This document shows positions 20,406 to 32,900 of a DNA stretch of 64,000 nt, piece after piece (the first letter of the stretch is position 1; each line of letters opens with the position of its first letter). The stretch spans positions 5,953,306 through 6,017,305 of the forward strand of contig NC_012876.2 in NCBI RefSeq assembly GCF_000003195.3. Reading direction: 5' to 3'. The position numbers were made by a program, and so were the translations under genes. The DNA is from Sorghum bicolor. Its lineage: Eukaryota; Streptophyta; Magnoliopsida; Poales; Poaceae. Below the pieces are notes generated by a model that was not told the origin of the DNA, made no database searches, and worked only from the letters and a program-made list of their open reading frames with translations.

Positions 20406-21094
20406 TCTTTTTGAGTGAGAAGTGATTCCAAAGAGTAACTGAAACACACAAAGCGGGCTTTTGGTGGGCTGGTCATACCCCGCCATGATAGGTGGCGGGG
20501 TACGCCTAACCCACCATAATCTATGGCGGGGTACACGCCAGCAGCCCTTGGTGCTGCATGCCACGTGGCAGCTGTACCCCGCCGCCATGCATGGCGAGAT
20601 ACAGTTCATTTGCTCCGCCATGCATGGTGGCGGGACCAAACGGACTAGTTTTAAAAATATTTTTAAAACCAGATCAAATTGTTTTAAATTTGGATTAAAA
20701 ATAAAAAAAATCCCAGTAGGAAACAAGGCTTATAAATGGATGGACCTGCTTTATGTTTAACAGAATCTTCTATACATCCCATTCTCAAAAAAAAAAAAAA
20801 AAAACTGATACCCTGACCATATAGCATGGATAAATGGGCAATCATGTGTCTTAAAACTTTAGGATCCGATTGACCTTGGTACTTCTCAATGTGTAGCGAC
20901 ATTGACGCTATAGAAGAAAGTCAAAGTAACATGGGCTCTCGTGTTTGATGGTAAGATTTCTGGGGACAAAACAGAAAAATTCGAATTGCAAAGCATGGAA
21001 TGATAAGAAGTTGCAAGTATATGTTAGGTTCAGCATTTGCCAATTATTTAAAAAGGGGCATAACAGTGCTACGAAGAACAGCACTTTGATTTAC

Positions 21095-24000
21095 AAACAA
21101 CATCAGAGCTCTTAAAGATATTGTTGACGAGCCTCTGCCTCTCCGTGGCCAACCTAGGATTCCAATACCTGCAGATATCATCAACTAAAGTTATTAGGAC
21201 AGAAAACGAAAACAAATTTGGACAGATGAGTAACGCTTGCTTCAGAAAAAAAAATGAATATATTCTCTGATTTTTGAGAAATGGGCAGAATCAGCCATCA
21301 GACAATGGTTACTAGAGCATTGTATATTCAGATTAGAAATTATTCTCCATAATATAGTCTTCGATATTCAAGCAAAGTGTAATTAGTACTAATACAAGAT
21401 AACAGTCCATACATGAAAAAAAATATATTTTTTTTGCTTTTATGATTTTGCAGCAGCAAACAATCTCAAATGGATTCAGACAAAATATGAGTGGTAAGAG
21501 TAAGAACATACACTGTTCCAAGATCAACTTGAAAACGAAGACCACTCTCAATGACCGTTGTGCGGAGCGAATCATTACGAATCATTACAAGCTAAGACTT
21601 CAAGTTGCACAGTTCAGTAATCATTTTGAATAGAATCAGTCTTATTGACGACAGTTTAGACTTTCGGCTTGTTTTTGTCCAGTACCACCTGCATATCAAA
21701 CCGAAGTATTGGATGCAGGAAAAAGATTCTCAAACTAAGTTTGGGAGCCAACATACCAAGTATCAGATATTACCTGAGCAATAAGTTTCTTATAAGGTAG
21801 ATGCTCATCCCATAAGTTCAAGTGCGCAATATACCCCACTGTTTCAAAGCCTGTTGGAATTATTACACCTTCATCAGGGAGTAGTGCCTCTAATACCTAC
21901 ACAATATAATCTAAGGGTCAAAATAGTTAAACAACATGAAATGTACAAAGTAAAAGGAATCATTTGAGATATGACGCTCAATAGAGACGTATTTCAGGAT
22001 ATGACACTCTACCCCACGCATCAGCGACCCAATGATGTCATATCCTGTAATGCTCCAAAAATGGAAGACGTACAGAAAACAAGGAATAATTTAGATATGA
22101 CCTTCAATGGAGTGGTAATTCAGGATTTGATACTATGAGCTGCTGAGATGTTGGGGACGGGGAGAGTGCCATAACCTGAATTCCTGAAATATCCCAAAAA
22201 GCAAAATACCCAATGCATAAGCACCTTATTATAGCCCTCATGCTCCAGACAATAGACTAGTAAATGGTGTGGCATACTGGCAGCACCTTATTGAATTTTT
22301 GGCACTAATGTGGCAGCGTATTTAATGGACTATGAACTAGTAAACGGTGTGGCAAACTGGCAGCACCTTAATATAGCCCTCATGCTCCAGACAATAGACT
22401 TGCATCTCCTAACTTCTAGTACGTGATTTTCTAAATCAATCCATCACATCAAATTTTGGAAACAAAACAAATATTGCACACTTTATAGGTGTCACCTGTC
22501 AATGCATTAATAACAAATATATTTCAAATGCTGTGCTCTCTGGCTATGTCTTTGAAGCAAAGAGCTGACCGACTTTGTTTATGAGAAAACCAGGAACAGA
22601 CAGCCAGATGTTGAGATAACTCAATCTAACCTGGAAGGACTGTTTTTTTTGTCTGATCCTGAATTTGCTAAGGCAGTGTTACCTGGACAAAATGCAAGTG
22701 TTAGACACCAACACAAATTAGATGTCTCAAGTCAAATTAATGATATGTAGTTTTCTTTGCATATTATTTTTCTCTAACACGCAGGAACCCTTTGCAAATT
22801 CTCATGTTTCATAATTAGAAATCCTTTACTCCGTAACTAAAGTAGAGGTCCTAACAGTGTCAACGCTTGTGACACATGTCAGATAAGACAGTGGTATTGC
22901 CAGGTCTAGGTAACACTGCATGCATGAACCAATTTTATAACCATACATCTGTTTGCCACTGGAGCAAGCATGACAGTTTTAGGTGAACCTTAGAAATTTA
23001 TTAATTCATGGGATGCAATGCTTATCTGAAGCTGTTATTATAATTGTAAATGGAACAAAAACATCTCATTCCAGAAAGTCTCCACAAATTAGATTGTCAT
23101 TAGATCTCTCTCAACATTGTTATTAGAATGTAAACGCATCTGATTGAATAATAAAAACTAGAGAAAACCATTTTCGAGCTTCTAATTAACCAAGCTGCAT
23201 AAGTCACCATTGCAGAGCTCACTTGTCACCTCCTATGAGCACTCAAGTATATTATATAAAAACCATGTGCGTTACAACTAACAAAGGTTTAGATAAACAA
23301 TGACATATATGATAATCAGGAGGCCTAAACCAAAAACCTACTAGAAAAAAGTAAGCAATTTGTGTAATCCTCAACAGAAAATTCATTTGCAGAACAACAA
23401 AATATTTATCAGCAAACCAAATTTGAAAGCAAATGGTGCTTAGGGATTCAAGTGTAAACAAGTATGAAGATACCTCATGTCATCATGCATCAGCCAGTAG
23501 TTGTAAAACAAGGTTAGCTGACAATGTACAAGCTCATAGGCAGATGATCCATTCTGGTGACTTTCATGGCCTAAAACAACCTGAAAAATAAGTAACTATA
23601 ACCAGTAAAGAAATATCCACTACAACAAGATAAGATGCATATTAACTAAGTGAAAACAGATTATGAAAGTAAATGAATTACATAGTGTAAATAAATATGT
23701 TAGTAAATGAAACTTGAAATTGTTGCTGAATTTCTAGTTGATCATCAAAAGGATTGACAATCATGCTCCGCCAAAGTCTGGCATATAAGTAGGGTACCAA
23801 ATTATATCAATATCATCCTTGATATGCACCACTTCCTAATAAAACCATAAAGTGAGAAACTACGAATAAGCTATGATGCTAAAGTGAAGCAGCTATGTCA
23901 AGTGCAGCAGAAATGAGCAGCACCTTGACGGCCTCTGGGAGCTCATCAACTCCCCTTCCGGCGTATTTCTCGTCCAGCAGCAGCAGCCGGCTGGGGCCAG

Positions 24001-24685
24001 TCCGCCGCCACGCGCGCCTCCCGAGGCCCTCTTCCCCGACCAACCCCTTCAAATCGTCATCGTCTTCGTCGCCCTCCCTTCCCTCCCCCACCACCTCCAC
24101 CACATACACCTTGCCTTTGTCACGCCCACGCGTGGCCTCCTCGTCGCTCTCACCTCCCGCCTTCCTCTCCCTCCGCTTCCGCGCGGCGGGACGACTGGGC
24201 CGCGAGAGGCGGGCGAGGTTGGGGAAACGCACGAAGCCCCGGGCGTTGAACTCGCGGGCCAGCTTCTCCCGCCGCGCCACCGGGGACGGGGTGCCCAATT
24301 CCTCGGCGGAGAGGCGCGGGGGAGACGGCAGGGCGAGGAGGCCCTCCTGGTCGTTGGGGAGGCGGACGACGTTGCGGACGCGGGGCCAGTTGAGGAGGTG
24401 GCCCCGGAGGCGGCGCTCGAGTGGCGCGCATGCGGCGGCGGGGACGCGGAGCGCGGCGAGGTCGAAGGAGCGAGCGAAGGGGTCGTCCGGGTGGTCCGGC
24501 GGGGCGCGGCCGCGGCGGAGCGAGGGGCCGTGGAGGGGCGGCGGGGTCCGCGCGGGGGAGTAATCCGAGGAGGAGGAGGAGGAGCAGAGGGTTTTGAGGC
24601 TGAGGCGGGCGGGGACGGAGCGGCGGAGGCGGGGCAGGAGGAGGCATCGTGGATGGAGGCGGAAGTGGAGGAGCGGTGGTGCCAT
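21095..24685 (-). pseudogene. TRM5/Met-10+ type tRNA (guanine37-N1)-methyltransferase pseudogene
   Basis: TRM5-type enzymes methylate G37 of tRNAs. Exon 1 (24685-23924, 254 codons) is intact, GC-rich and ends LDEKYAGRGVDELPEAVK before a GT donor. Further exons read 23835 down to about 23705 (DDIDIIWYPT, then YARLWRSMIVNPFDDQ only after a frame shift), 23580-23474 (YELVHCQLTLFYNYWLM), 21896-21774 (EALLPDEGVIIPTGFETV, AHLNL, EHLPYKKLIAQ), 21688-21512 (VVLDKNKPK then in-frame stops) and 21168-21095 (YWNPRLATERQRLVNN, SSDVV). The exon at 21688 has several stops and a duplicated TAATGATTCG. The catalytic methyltransferase domain with its SAM-binding motifs is missing: similarity ends after SSDVV. 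The locus is therefore a truncated pseudogene, though exon 1 could still yield a short protein (frame closes at 23879). Confidence 0.85.
21900..23470. other. Large intron of the TRM5-like pseudogene
   Basis: No exon similarity was found between the exons at 21896 and 23474. A tandem duplication occurs near 22215-22400 (CCCTCATGCTCCAGACAATA twice, GGCAGCACCTTA three times). A weaker duplication of about 130 bp lies near 21955-22200 (GATATGAC, CAGGAT blocks). Confidence 0.5.
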
Positions 24686-24904
24686 GGGTAAGGATGTCGG
24701 CGAAGCACGACGGAGGACGAGCGGCGACGGCAGCCAATCAGAGTGCAGCCATTACCACGGGGACAACTGATGCCGGCGCTCTCTCTCGCCAGCGGCGGGG
24801 AGGCCTGCATTACGGGATGTTCGTAGAAATGCTAGAAACTACTATATACAAATTAATTTTATACAAAAATATTTTTTTATCCAATCATATTCAGGCCCGC
24901 ATAT

Positions 24905-25480
24905 CTCAAAAAATAGCTTCATGAGCAACTTTCTACGTGAAGCTAAGCTATTTTGAAAAAAAAATATTTAGTAAAATAGCTTCACCAACTACTTCTTGCA
25001 TAGATGAGAGAGAGGAATGAGAAAGAGAGCAGCGATAACTTTTTTTTAGCTTCATCTCAACTCATGTCTTTGTGAGAGAAGAAGAAAAACAACTTCACTC
25101 GTAAAGCTGTTTTACAAACAAGTGTTTGGCAAAAACAAAACAGCTCACAAACAGAGCATCCCCAACCGTTTTGCATAATTGGTTTGGCAAATGAGGGAGT
25201 TTGCCAAGTCTCAAAAAAATATAGCAAAGGTGAAAAGAGGCAATCTCCAATAGTTTGGCATTAATCACTTCGCGCCAATTTCCCAATGCCAAGTGTGAAC
25301 AGGTTTGGCATATATGCAATCCTTGCTCTCTTTTTGCCAAGTTAACAAAATTGCAAAGTCTAAATGCCAAACCGTTGGATAAGTGTTTTTAAGACTTTTT
25401 TGCAAATACATGAATGCAAAGCTTATTTGCAAAACGGTTGGGGATGCTCTTATGAAGCTGTTATGAGCTGTACCAAATAG
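24905..25480. mobile_element. MITE of the AGCTTCATGAGC family with nested insertion
   Basis: Shares TAGCTTCATGAGCAACTTTC, TCATGTCTTTGTGAGAGAAG and related blocks with 7945-8510 in the opposite sense. Its right part (TATGAAGCTGTTATGAGCTG) lies beyond an inserted element at 25154-25449. Confidence 0.6.
25154..25449. mobile_element. MITE with GAGCATCCCCAACCG termini (nested)
   Basis: Perfect inverted ends GAGCATCCCCAACCGTTTTG and CAAAACGGTTGGGGATGCTC. The interior is rich in TTTGGCAAA/TTTGCCAA. It sits inside another MITE. A target duplication is not clear. Confidence 0.8.
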
Positions 25481-26067
25481 GCTCTTATTCTCTCTCCATT
25501 TTTAACCAATTATATCACTTTATATCTTTAATCTTGTATAGATATGGTTTCTAATTTAGATTTAATTTCTATACTTACATCTGGGATGAGTCATAGCTAT
25601 TTTGGAGAAGTCAAAATTTTTGACTGTCTTGTTCGTTTAGCTGATAAGCCATGACAGAAAAAATTGTTAGCTGATTTGTTGTGAGAGAAAAACATTGCTG
25701 AATGCCTAGTAGATTCGGCTGATGAGCTCAAATGAACATCGACAATCCAAAACAATGGTGACTTTGTCGATCTTAAGATTCAGCCGTTCAATGTGTTTGT
25801 GTTTATAAGGGTGAGTATGCATGTGTTTGTGAGCGTTCAAGTTTATACCGGTGATTCTAAAAAGAAAAAGAAGAATAATGTATTTTCTAACCTAGATCTC
25901 CAAATCAAATTTTCATTGCTAGACAAATCATATTTCGATGGATATTCTTGAAATAATTTTTTAAGCTGGACAATTTCTTTGTGAGGCTGAACTAAGTGTT
26001 TTAGCTTCACAACAAAATTGTTCCACCTTTAAAAAAATTTAACATGGAAAAGCTATTTAAACAGTCA

Positions 26068-26206
26068 GGCCTTGTTTGGATGTAGTCAGATTCACGTCAA
26101 TCCACATGTGTTGAGGTGTATTGAAATAAAACTTGACCTAAATTTCACCTCAATCCATACCAATACACATAGATTGAAGTCAATCCGACAACATCCAAAC
26201 CTCAAG
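26068..26206. mobile_element. Short hairpin MITE
   Basis: GGCCTTGTTTGGATGTAGTC pairs with ACAACATCCAAACCTCAAG, and interior CAATCCACATGTGTTGAG pairs with CACATAGATTGAAG. Adjacent to the next MITE. Confidence 0.6.
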
Positions 26207-26209
26207 TAA

Positions 26210-26452
26210 GGCCTTGTTTACTTCCAAATTTTTTTGCAAAATAGGAAATAGTAGCACTTTCGTTTGTATTTGACAAATATTGTCTAATTATGGACTAACT
26301 AGGCTCAAAAGATTTGTCTCGTTAATTTCGACCAAACTGTGCAACTAGTTTTTATTTTCATCTATATTTAATACTTCATGCATACTTCTAAAGATTCGAT
26401 GTGACGGTGAATCTGATAAATTTTACAAAATTTTTGGGAACTAAACAAGGCC
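26210..26452. mobile_element. Tourist-like MITE
   Basis: Starts GGCCTTGTTTACTTCC after TAA, ends GGAACTAAACAAGGCC. About 490 bp upstream of the DET1 start codon. Confidence 0.8.
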
Positions 26453-26689
26453 CGATTCTTGTTAAAAAGATCTTTATCTTATTCTGCAGTAATAATTCTA
26501 CATGTGGGCAGTGGGCTCGGTCGGTGGGCTGACACTGGCCTCACATCCCAACCCCCACTGACTAGCGGCGCGCGTCACCGCCGCTCCTCCGCCGCACACT
26601 TCCCCCACTCCGGCCGCTCCCATCCCATCTCGCCGTCGCCGTCTCCGTCTCCGTCTCCTCCCAAAATTTCACCACCGCCACAAAGCGAA

Positions 26690-26940
26690 GATCCCTTCCT
26701 CTCCCCTCCCCTCCCCTCCCTCCTCGGCTCGCTCCCGTACCCGCAGTCAGCAGCTCATCTGCCGCTGAGGAGAGAAGAAACCCACGAGCTCCCCACCGCG
26801 ACCCAGCCCAGGCGGGCAAAGGCCACGGCCACTGCCCGTCGCGGTGCGGCTCCCCACCGCCTTCCAACCCCCCCCCCCCCCCCTACCCCCACGCGTGCGA
26901 TGCTGCCGCTGAGTCTACCTCCCGCCGCGCGGTGAGTGAG
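26690..26940 (+). promoter_or_regulatory. C-rich 5' leader region of DET1
   Basis: Contains CTCCCCTCCCCTCCCCTCCC near 26699-26720 and a run of 16 C at 26868-26883. No clear TATA box was found. The region separates DET1 from the divergent TRM5-like pseudogene. On the opposite strand the tracts could form G-quadruplexes. Confidence 0.35.
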
Positions 26941-29900
26941 ATGGTGCGCTTCTTCCGCAGCGGCAACCTCGCTTCCAGGGTCTTCGACCGGCAGCTCCTC
27001 TCCCCGCGCCCCGGCGCCGCGGTACGCTTCCTCCTCCTCCTCCTCCTCCTCTGCTCACCTCCTGTCCTGTCGTGTGTGTGGTCGTGTCTTCTGTCCGGTC
27101 GACTGCAGTCGACCGGGAACGGCGGTGGATTAGGCCTGGAAAGGTTAGCTGCGGTTGCTAGTTCGTGTTTGCCCCAGGGCTGTGTGAGGATTAGCCTTTT
27201 GCTCTGCCGCCTCTGTGAGCCTGGTGCGGTGATGTTGTTGCACGACAGCAAGTTCCAGATGATAATAAAAATACCTGGCCAACTATTACTGTCTTTTTGC
27301 TTGCAAAGGACGCTGAAATGCTGGAAGATAAGCAAGCCAGATCATGCATTTCTGAATGCTATTGCTGGGATATGCTTCAACTGATGTCTACCTTGTCCTG
27401 CCAATCTCGAGGCTGTATATGACAAGTGTGCTGAAGCGACCGTGGGTTAGCGTGGATGATGCCTCTTTTAAGCTATGCTTAGCTCGGAATTATTCACATC
27501 ATGCATTTGTACAACTATTATCAATTTGAGATCACCTCATCAATATACATGTACGGAAAATAAATGTAATACAGTGTCCAACTTGACACTGAAAGTCTGA
27601 AACAGTGTCCTAAATTGTCTGGCCTTTTGCGTCGAGTACTTCTGCTATTTATTTTTTTTCCTTTTTTAACCATGGAAACTGGAGGATATACTATGGTGGA
27701 AATTAGTAGTCAAAGTTGTGTTTTGGAGACCCTGTCGATGTCCAAAACATCACTCTTTTGAGATTCGAGGGATTAACTGAACAATTGGTCACTTAGTTTG
27801 AAACATTAAAAACATTAAAATTAAAAAAAAATTATTTAGGTAAGATGATGAGAAGTCAGACGGCAATAATCTCGATCGACATGATGTTTTTTACATATAG
27901 TTCTGTTATTTATGCAAATTCACACTCATTTCTGTATGGTTGGGAAATGCTTTTCGTGAAGCCATTTACTTTGGTGAAATGTTGTAATAATGCATAATTA
28001 TTAACAAAAGGTGGTAGCATGCTCTTTAATGTTCAAATTAAAGTCCAATTGTTCTCTGACCAAGTAAAATCTAAGTTGCTTTTGGTTCTTTCCATACTGT
28101 TGGCAGGTTAACACTATTAGACAGTTCTACGAGAATTTGGTCCCAAGCTACACTATATATGACATAGATTGCCCAGATTATTCATTTCGCAAGTTCACTG
28201 ATGATGGGCAATATCTTGTGGCTTTTAGCCGAAATCACCAAGATTTGATTGTATACCGTCCCATCTGGTTGACATATTCATGTAATGAAGACTGTGATTC
28301 TCATGATCTTCCAGCAAAGTCAAAGAAGTTTGATAGTTTCTTTAAGCAGCTCTACTCAATTCCACTTGCATCCAGCAATGAGTACATTTGCAAGGACTTT
28401 TTCCTGTACATAGAATGCAATCAATTTGGCTTATTTGCAACATCAACTGCACAAAGTAACGATTCAACTGCCACTGAGGGTGCAATACACGGGGTTCCAT
28501 CAATTGAGAAAATAACTTTTTATCTTGTGAGGTACTATTTTTGTCTCATGAGGAATGCATTTGTTGGGGATCCAAGTTACAATATATTTTGTAACAATTG
28601 CTTTCATCGTCTGGGTGGATTAGGACATCTCTATTTGTGTTACCAGGCTAGAAGATGGCGTGATACTGGATGAAAAGGCTTTCTGCAATGATTTTATCAA
28701 TCTGGCACATAGTATTGGCGCTTACTTGTATGAGGATCTGCTTTGTATTGTTTCTCTGCGGTACCAAACAGTACATATCCTACAGATCCGAGATTCAGGC
28801 AACCTTGTTGAGGTACGCAGAATTGGTGCGTTCTGCCGGGAAGATGATGAACTATTTCTTCATTCACATGCCCAGGTATCTGCAGATGTTATATTGCAAC
28901 TTTGTTGGATTTTAAGTACTTTACATCATTTATTCTTATTTGGTACATGATTGTAATTTACTTTTGAACTGATCTATTCTTGTTAATATATCAATTAGGA
29001 CATGTCTAAAGCGTTTTGCATGGTCAATTGGTTATCACTCATCAAACAACCACCAATCTATCAGACAGTATCATATATTGTCATAATACTGATGTATTTA
29101 TAGATCTAAGTATACCACATTATTTCTCGAAAACAAGTATCCCACATTATCAGTATCTGTTACATGGATGAGAGCCATCTGTTAGTACCTGCCCTAGTCT
29201 GTCTATTTATTAACCAAATAGATGCCCTGGGATTGTCTGCTGGTAATGTTTTATTATGTTTGAAGTATTGCAAGACACTGACTTTGAATTTTATATTATA
29301 TTAGAGATATTTGATAAAAAAAAACTAGAGCTGTTTTTTCTCCTATGCGTTATAAACTCCAATTCATTTGTTGTTGTCAGCCTCACTCATCATAAAGGAC
29401 GAAGAGGATTCTGTACTTCTTGCAGTAACAGTGTGCTGAGATAATAGAAAACTAGAAATGTTTTGTGTTACTTCCTCCAGTCTCAAATATTAGTGCATCT
29501 AAGTTTTTCCTAGTCAAACATGGTAATATCATGACAAAGACATTATTTTAAATTGAATGAATTATATATTACAAAATTATTTTTCATAATCAATCTACTA
29601 GTGTTAATTTGTGTTCTCAATTTATATAATAAATTTTAGGTATTTGTGGTCAAACCGTCAAAGTTAAGTTTGACTAGGACTAGGAGTCTAGCCTCTAGGA
29701 CAAGCCTAGATGGACATATATATTTATGATTAGAGGAAATAACTTTCATGTTACCCGATTAGAGGAAACAACTCCAAGCGCCTCTTTCTGAAGTGGATCT
29801 TTGTGTGACAAATGTAGTTGTTGCTAGACACGGAACAAGTTAATAACTCATTAGGAGATAACTGATTTTCAGGACAAAAGAAGCTGAAAAACTTCAATTT

Positions 29901-32900
29901 TGCAATCTGAGTTTTGATGGTTCTCAATAGCTCAGCAACTTTTAGTTCTAACTTCAAAAAGAAAAAAAAGGCCAAATTGTCTATATAGCACTCCCCGTGA
30001 AACATTTTGCAAACATACCACCCTCCTTGGCTGGATTAGGGCAGTGCTGTGATTAGATTAGGACAAACCTGATGATCTAGAGCCCACTCCCCTGCTACAG
30101 CACCAGAGAAGATGATTGTTGTGCTTTCTAGCTTCTCCTCTTGCATCTAGCATCTGCTGCTGCATCTAGCACTCACAACTCACTCTTCATTGGCCGGCAA
30201 GCTCAGTTACATGAACCTAGTGGGGTTCAGTTGCAGCCAAATCGGGCATGGTTTGGAGCTCGATTAAAGTCGGAGACAAGATGGAGATGAGTTCTGATGC
30301 AGGGAACGATCAGTGGAGGAGCACCTTGAGATTGGGGAAAGAAGAATGGCGGCGATGCACTGGATGGCAAGGGACCTGGTCTGGCCACCGGTGAGCTTAG
30401 GTGAGAGAGGGAGGAAAACCGTGAGCATCAGGGGAGATAATGGAGTTAATGATGGTAAGGATTCTATACTGATCATGGCTGTTCATGCAAGATCAGATGG
30501 TGCAGTGCTAGACAGAGTAAACTGAGGTGACAAAGTAGTGCTAAACTAGATCTGTGATAAAGGAGTGGTATGTTTGCAAACCAGCTTGAAAACAGTGCTA
30601 TATGTACAATTTGGCCAGGAAAAAAATTATGTGACACTGTATGATATGACTCGTCATTGAAGAAAATAAATGACTGCATCTGTTCAGATGTGTCTATGTA
30701 CTCGGAATATTTGATTGTTTATTTTCTGATCCTTAAATTACACATGATATATCTAAATGAGGGAAAAGAGATATGTATGATCTTTTTAATGGATTTGATG
30801 CATGCAGACTGGTTATGGGGGTTCTTTTCTTCCTGGCATCAAGCAACGGTTGCTGTCATATATATTTCGCAAGACTTGGAATGAGGTTCCAGATCAGACT
30901 TTGGTTAGCTATCTCATTTGAACAATTTGTTTCAATAAGTTCATTGTAAGGCATGGACATATAATCTGGGATTAAAATTATTATTTAAATAAATTAAGAA
31001 TGCTATATATCCTATATAATTTATCCCCTAATTTATTATTCACAAAGGTTTCTACTTTACTTACGCATAGAGATTAATGCTTATTTTGGGATGGTGAAAT
31101 GAAAATATTCTTTTTTTCTTATTCTTTCATTATTATAATACGATTTATATTAAAGTAATCTTCATTTTTTTTTGGCAGAGGGTCCAGCATCTGAAGAAGA
31201 AGTTCTATTTTCACTTCCAAGACTATGTTGATCTTATTATATGGAAGGTACCCATAAAATATTGTTTGCTGTATTTTGTTTTCACTTTGTTCTATCTTCC
31301 CCTTTTCTGGTTTGTTGAACAGTTTTTCAATTCTTACAGGCAATTACTGCAGTTCAGTAATTTTCAATAGCTACTTAGCTCTTAGTAATAGCATGTCATG
31401 GCCTGTGTTGTTTTCTAAACACATGATTCACTGTTAAAGATTATTTGCAAGAGGTTCCTACAATATGATATTTGAACAGGTACAGTTTTTGGATCGCCAT
31501 CACCTATTTATCAAGTTTGGCAGTGTCGATGGAGGGGTAAGTCATTTTTTTCCGGCAAAATATTCAGGGCAAACCACATCTTCGGTGCAATCCATGAAAA
31601 CCCAATTAAAATCATACTTAGAAGTTTTCAAAAAATTTTAAATTGTGCACACCAATAGTGCATCTATAGATGTGCATTGTCACAAAAATGGAGATTCAAT
31701 CTCATTTTACAAAAATTCATATGAAAATAACAAATTTCATTTGCATATGCACTAAAGGACAAAATTCCTGGATTTTTGTCCTCTAGTGCATATGCAAATG
31801 AAATTTATTTTCATATGAATTTTTACAAAAAGAGTTTGAATCTCAATTTTTGTGACAATGCACATCTATAGATGCACTATTGGTGTGCATAATTTTAAAT
31901 TTTTTGAAAACTTTTAAGTATGATTTTAATTGGGTTTTCATGGATTGCACCGAAGATGTGGTTTGCATTGAATATTTTGCCTTCTTTCCCGGCATCCTGC
32001 CAGTAGTGCATATCTGGATGTAATCTAACTGCAAATATGATTTGTATATCTCTAGGTTTCTCGAAGCACTGATCAAAATTTAGCATTCTTTGCTGTGTAC
32101 AACATGGAGACTACAGATATTGTTTCACTTTATGAGGTACTTATTAGCAGGGAATCAGATATGCATTGCATAATATTTTTTTGTCATTCTGAGTCTATTA
32201 TAAATTGTTGACAGAATTCATCAGAGGAGCTCTATTCTTTGTTTGAACAATTTTATGACCATTTTCATGCAAATCCACAAGATTCATCACATGGAAAATT
32301 TATCTCATCGCACTCCAATGATGTTCATGCTCTTGATCAACTTCGCACTATTAAAAATAAAGCAAGCAGCTCTTCACAGGTAAATATTGATAGAACAAGG
32401 AGTATGATACTTTTTTTCGAAGACCATTTTAGCTCTTTGTTTCACAAGATGTGAAATTGCAGATTTAATCTTCCATTGGAATCACGTCATATTTACCTGA
32501 TAGTACTCAATTGGTGCTTGTGGGTGTTTATTTTTTTTATTGTTTTTTATTATTCATTTTGTTAGGCACTTAGTCTTATAGATATTTTGTGATTACTTAT
32601 GTTTATATTTTTTATTACTTCTTATTATTCATTTTCTTAGGCACTTAGTGTTATAGATATTTTGTGATTACTTATCTTGTTCTGAAGGTGTTATGCTGGA
32701 GCTGCAGGTAAATAACTAAATGCTTCTTGTGTGTGTTATATTTGCAGTTTGTGAAGAAGATGATGGCATCATTACCATACACCTGCCAATCACAGAGTCC
32801 TTCACCATACTTTGACCTATCCCTTTTTAGGTATGATGAGAAGGTATGTTCGATGACTTGATGGAAACATAAACTATAAGCAATGTATAACACAGCTTGG

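Larger units (their letters stand above)
18985..20726. repeat. Large inverted-repeat element with nested MITEs
   Basis: The arm at about 18990-19230 is an inverted copy of about 20455-20726. Shared blocks include CAGCTGCCACGTGGCATGCA, GGTTAGGCGTACCCC, AAATATTTTTAAAACTAG and CCGTTTGG. The arms are GC-rich with many CCCCGCCAT/ATGGCGGGG motifs. The 1.2-kb spacer consists largely of four Tourist-like MITEs. Probably a DNA transposon with very long terminal repeats; no transposase is visible. Confidence 0.7.

Noticed and set aside
24049..24810. Alternative minus-strand ORFs over the TRM5-like exon 1 (24049-24810, 24150-24737) and plus-strand ones (23895-24563)
   Set aside because: Low-complexity frames in GC-rich DNA; only the 23924-24685 frame shows protein-like sequence continuing into downstream exons.
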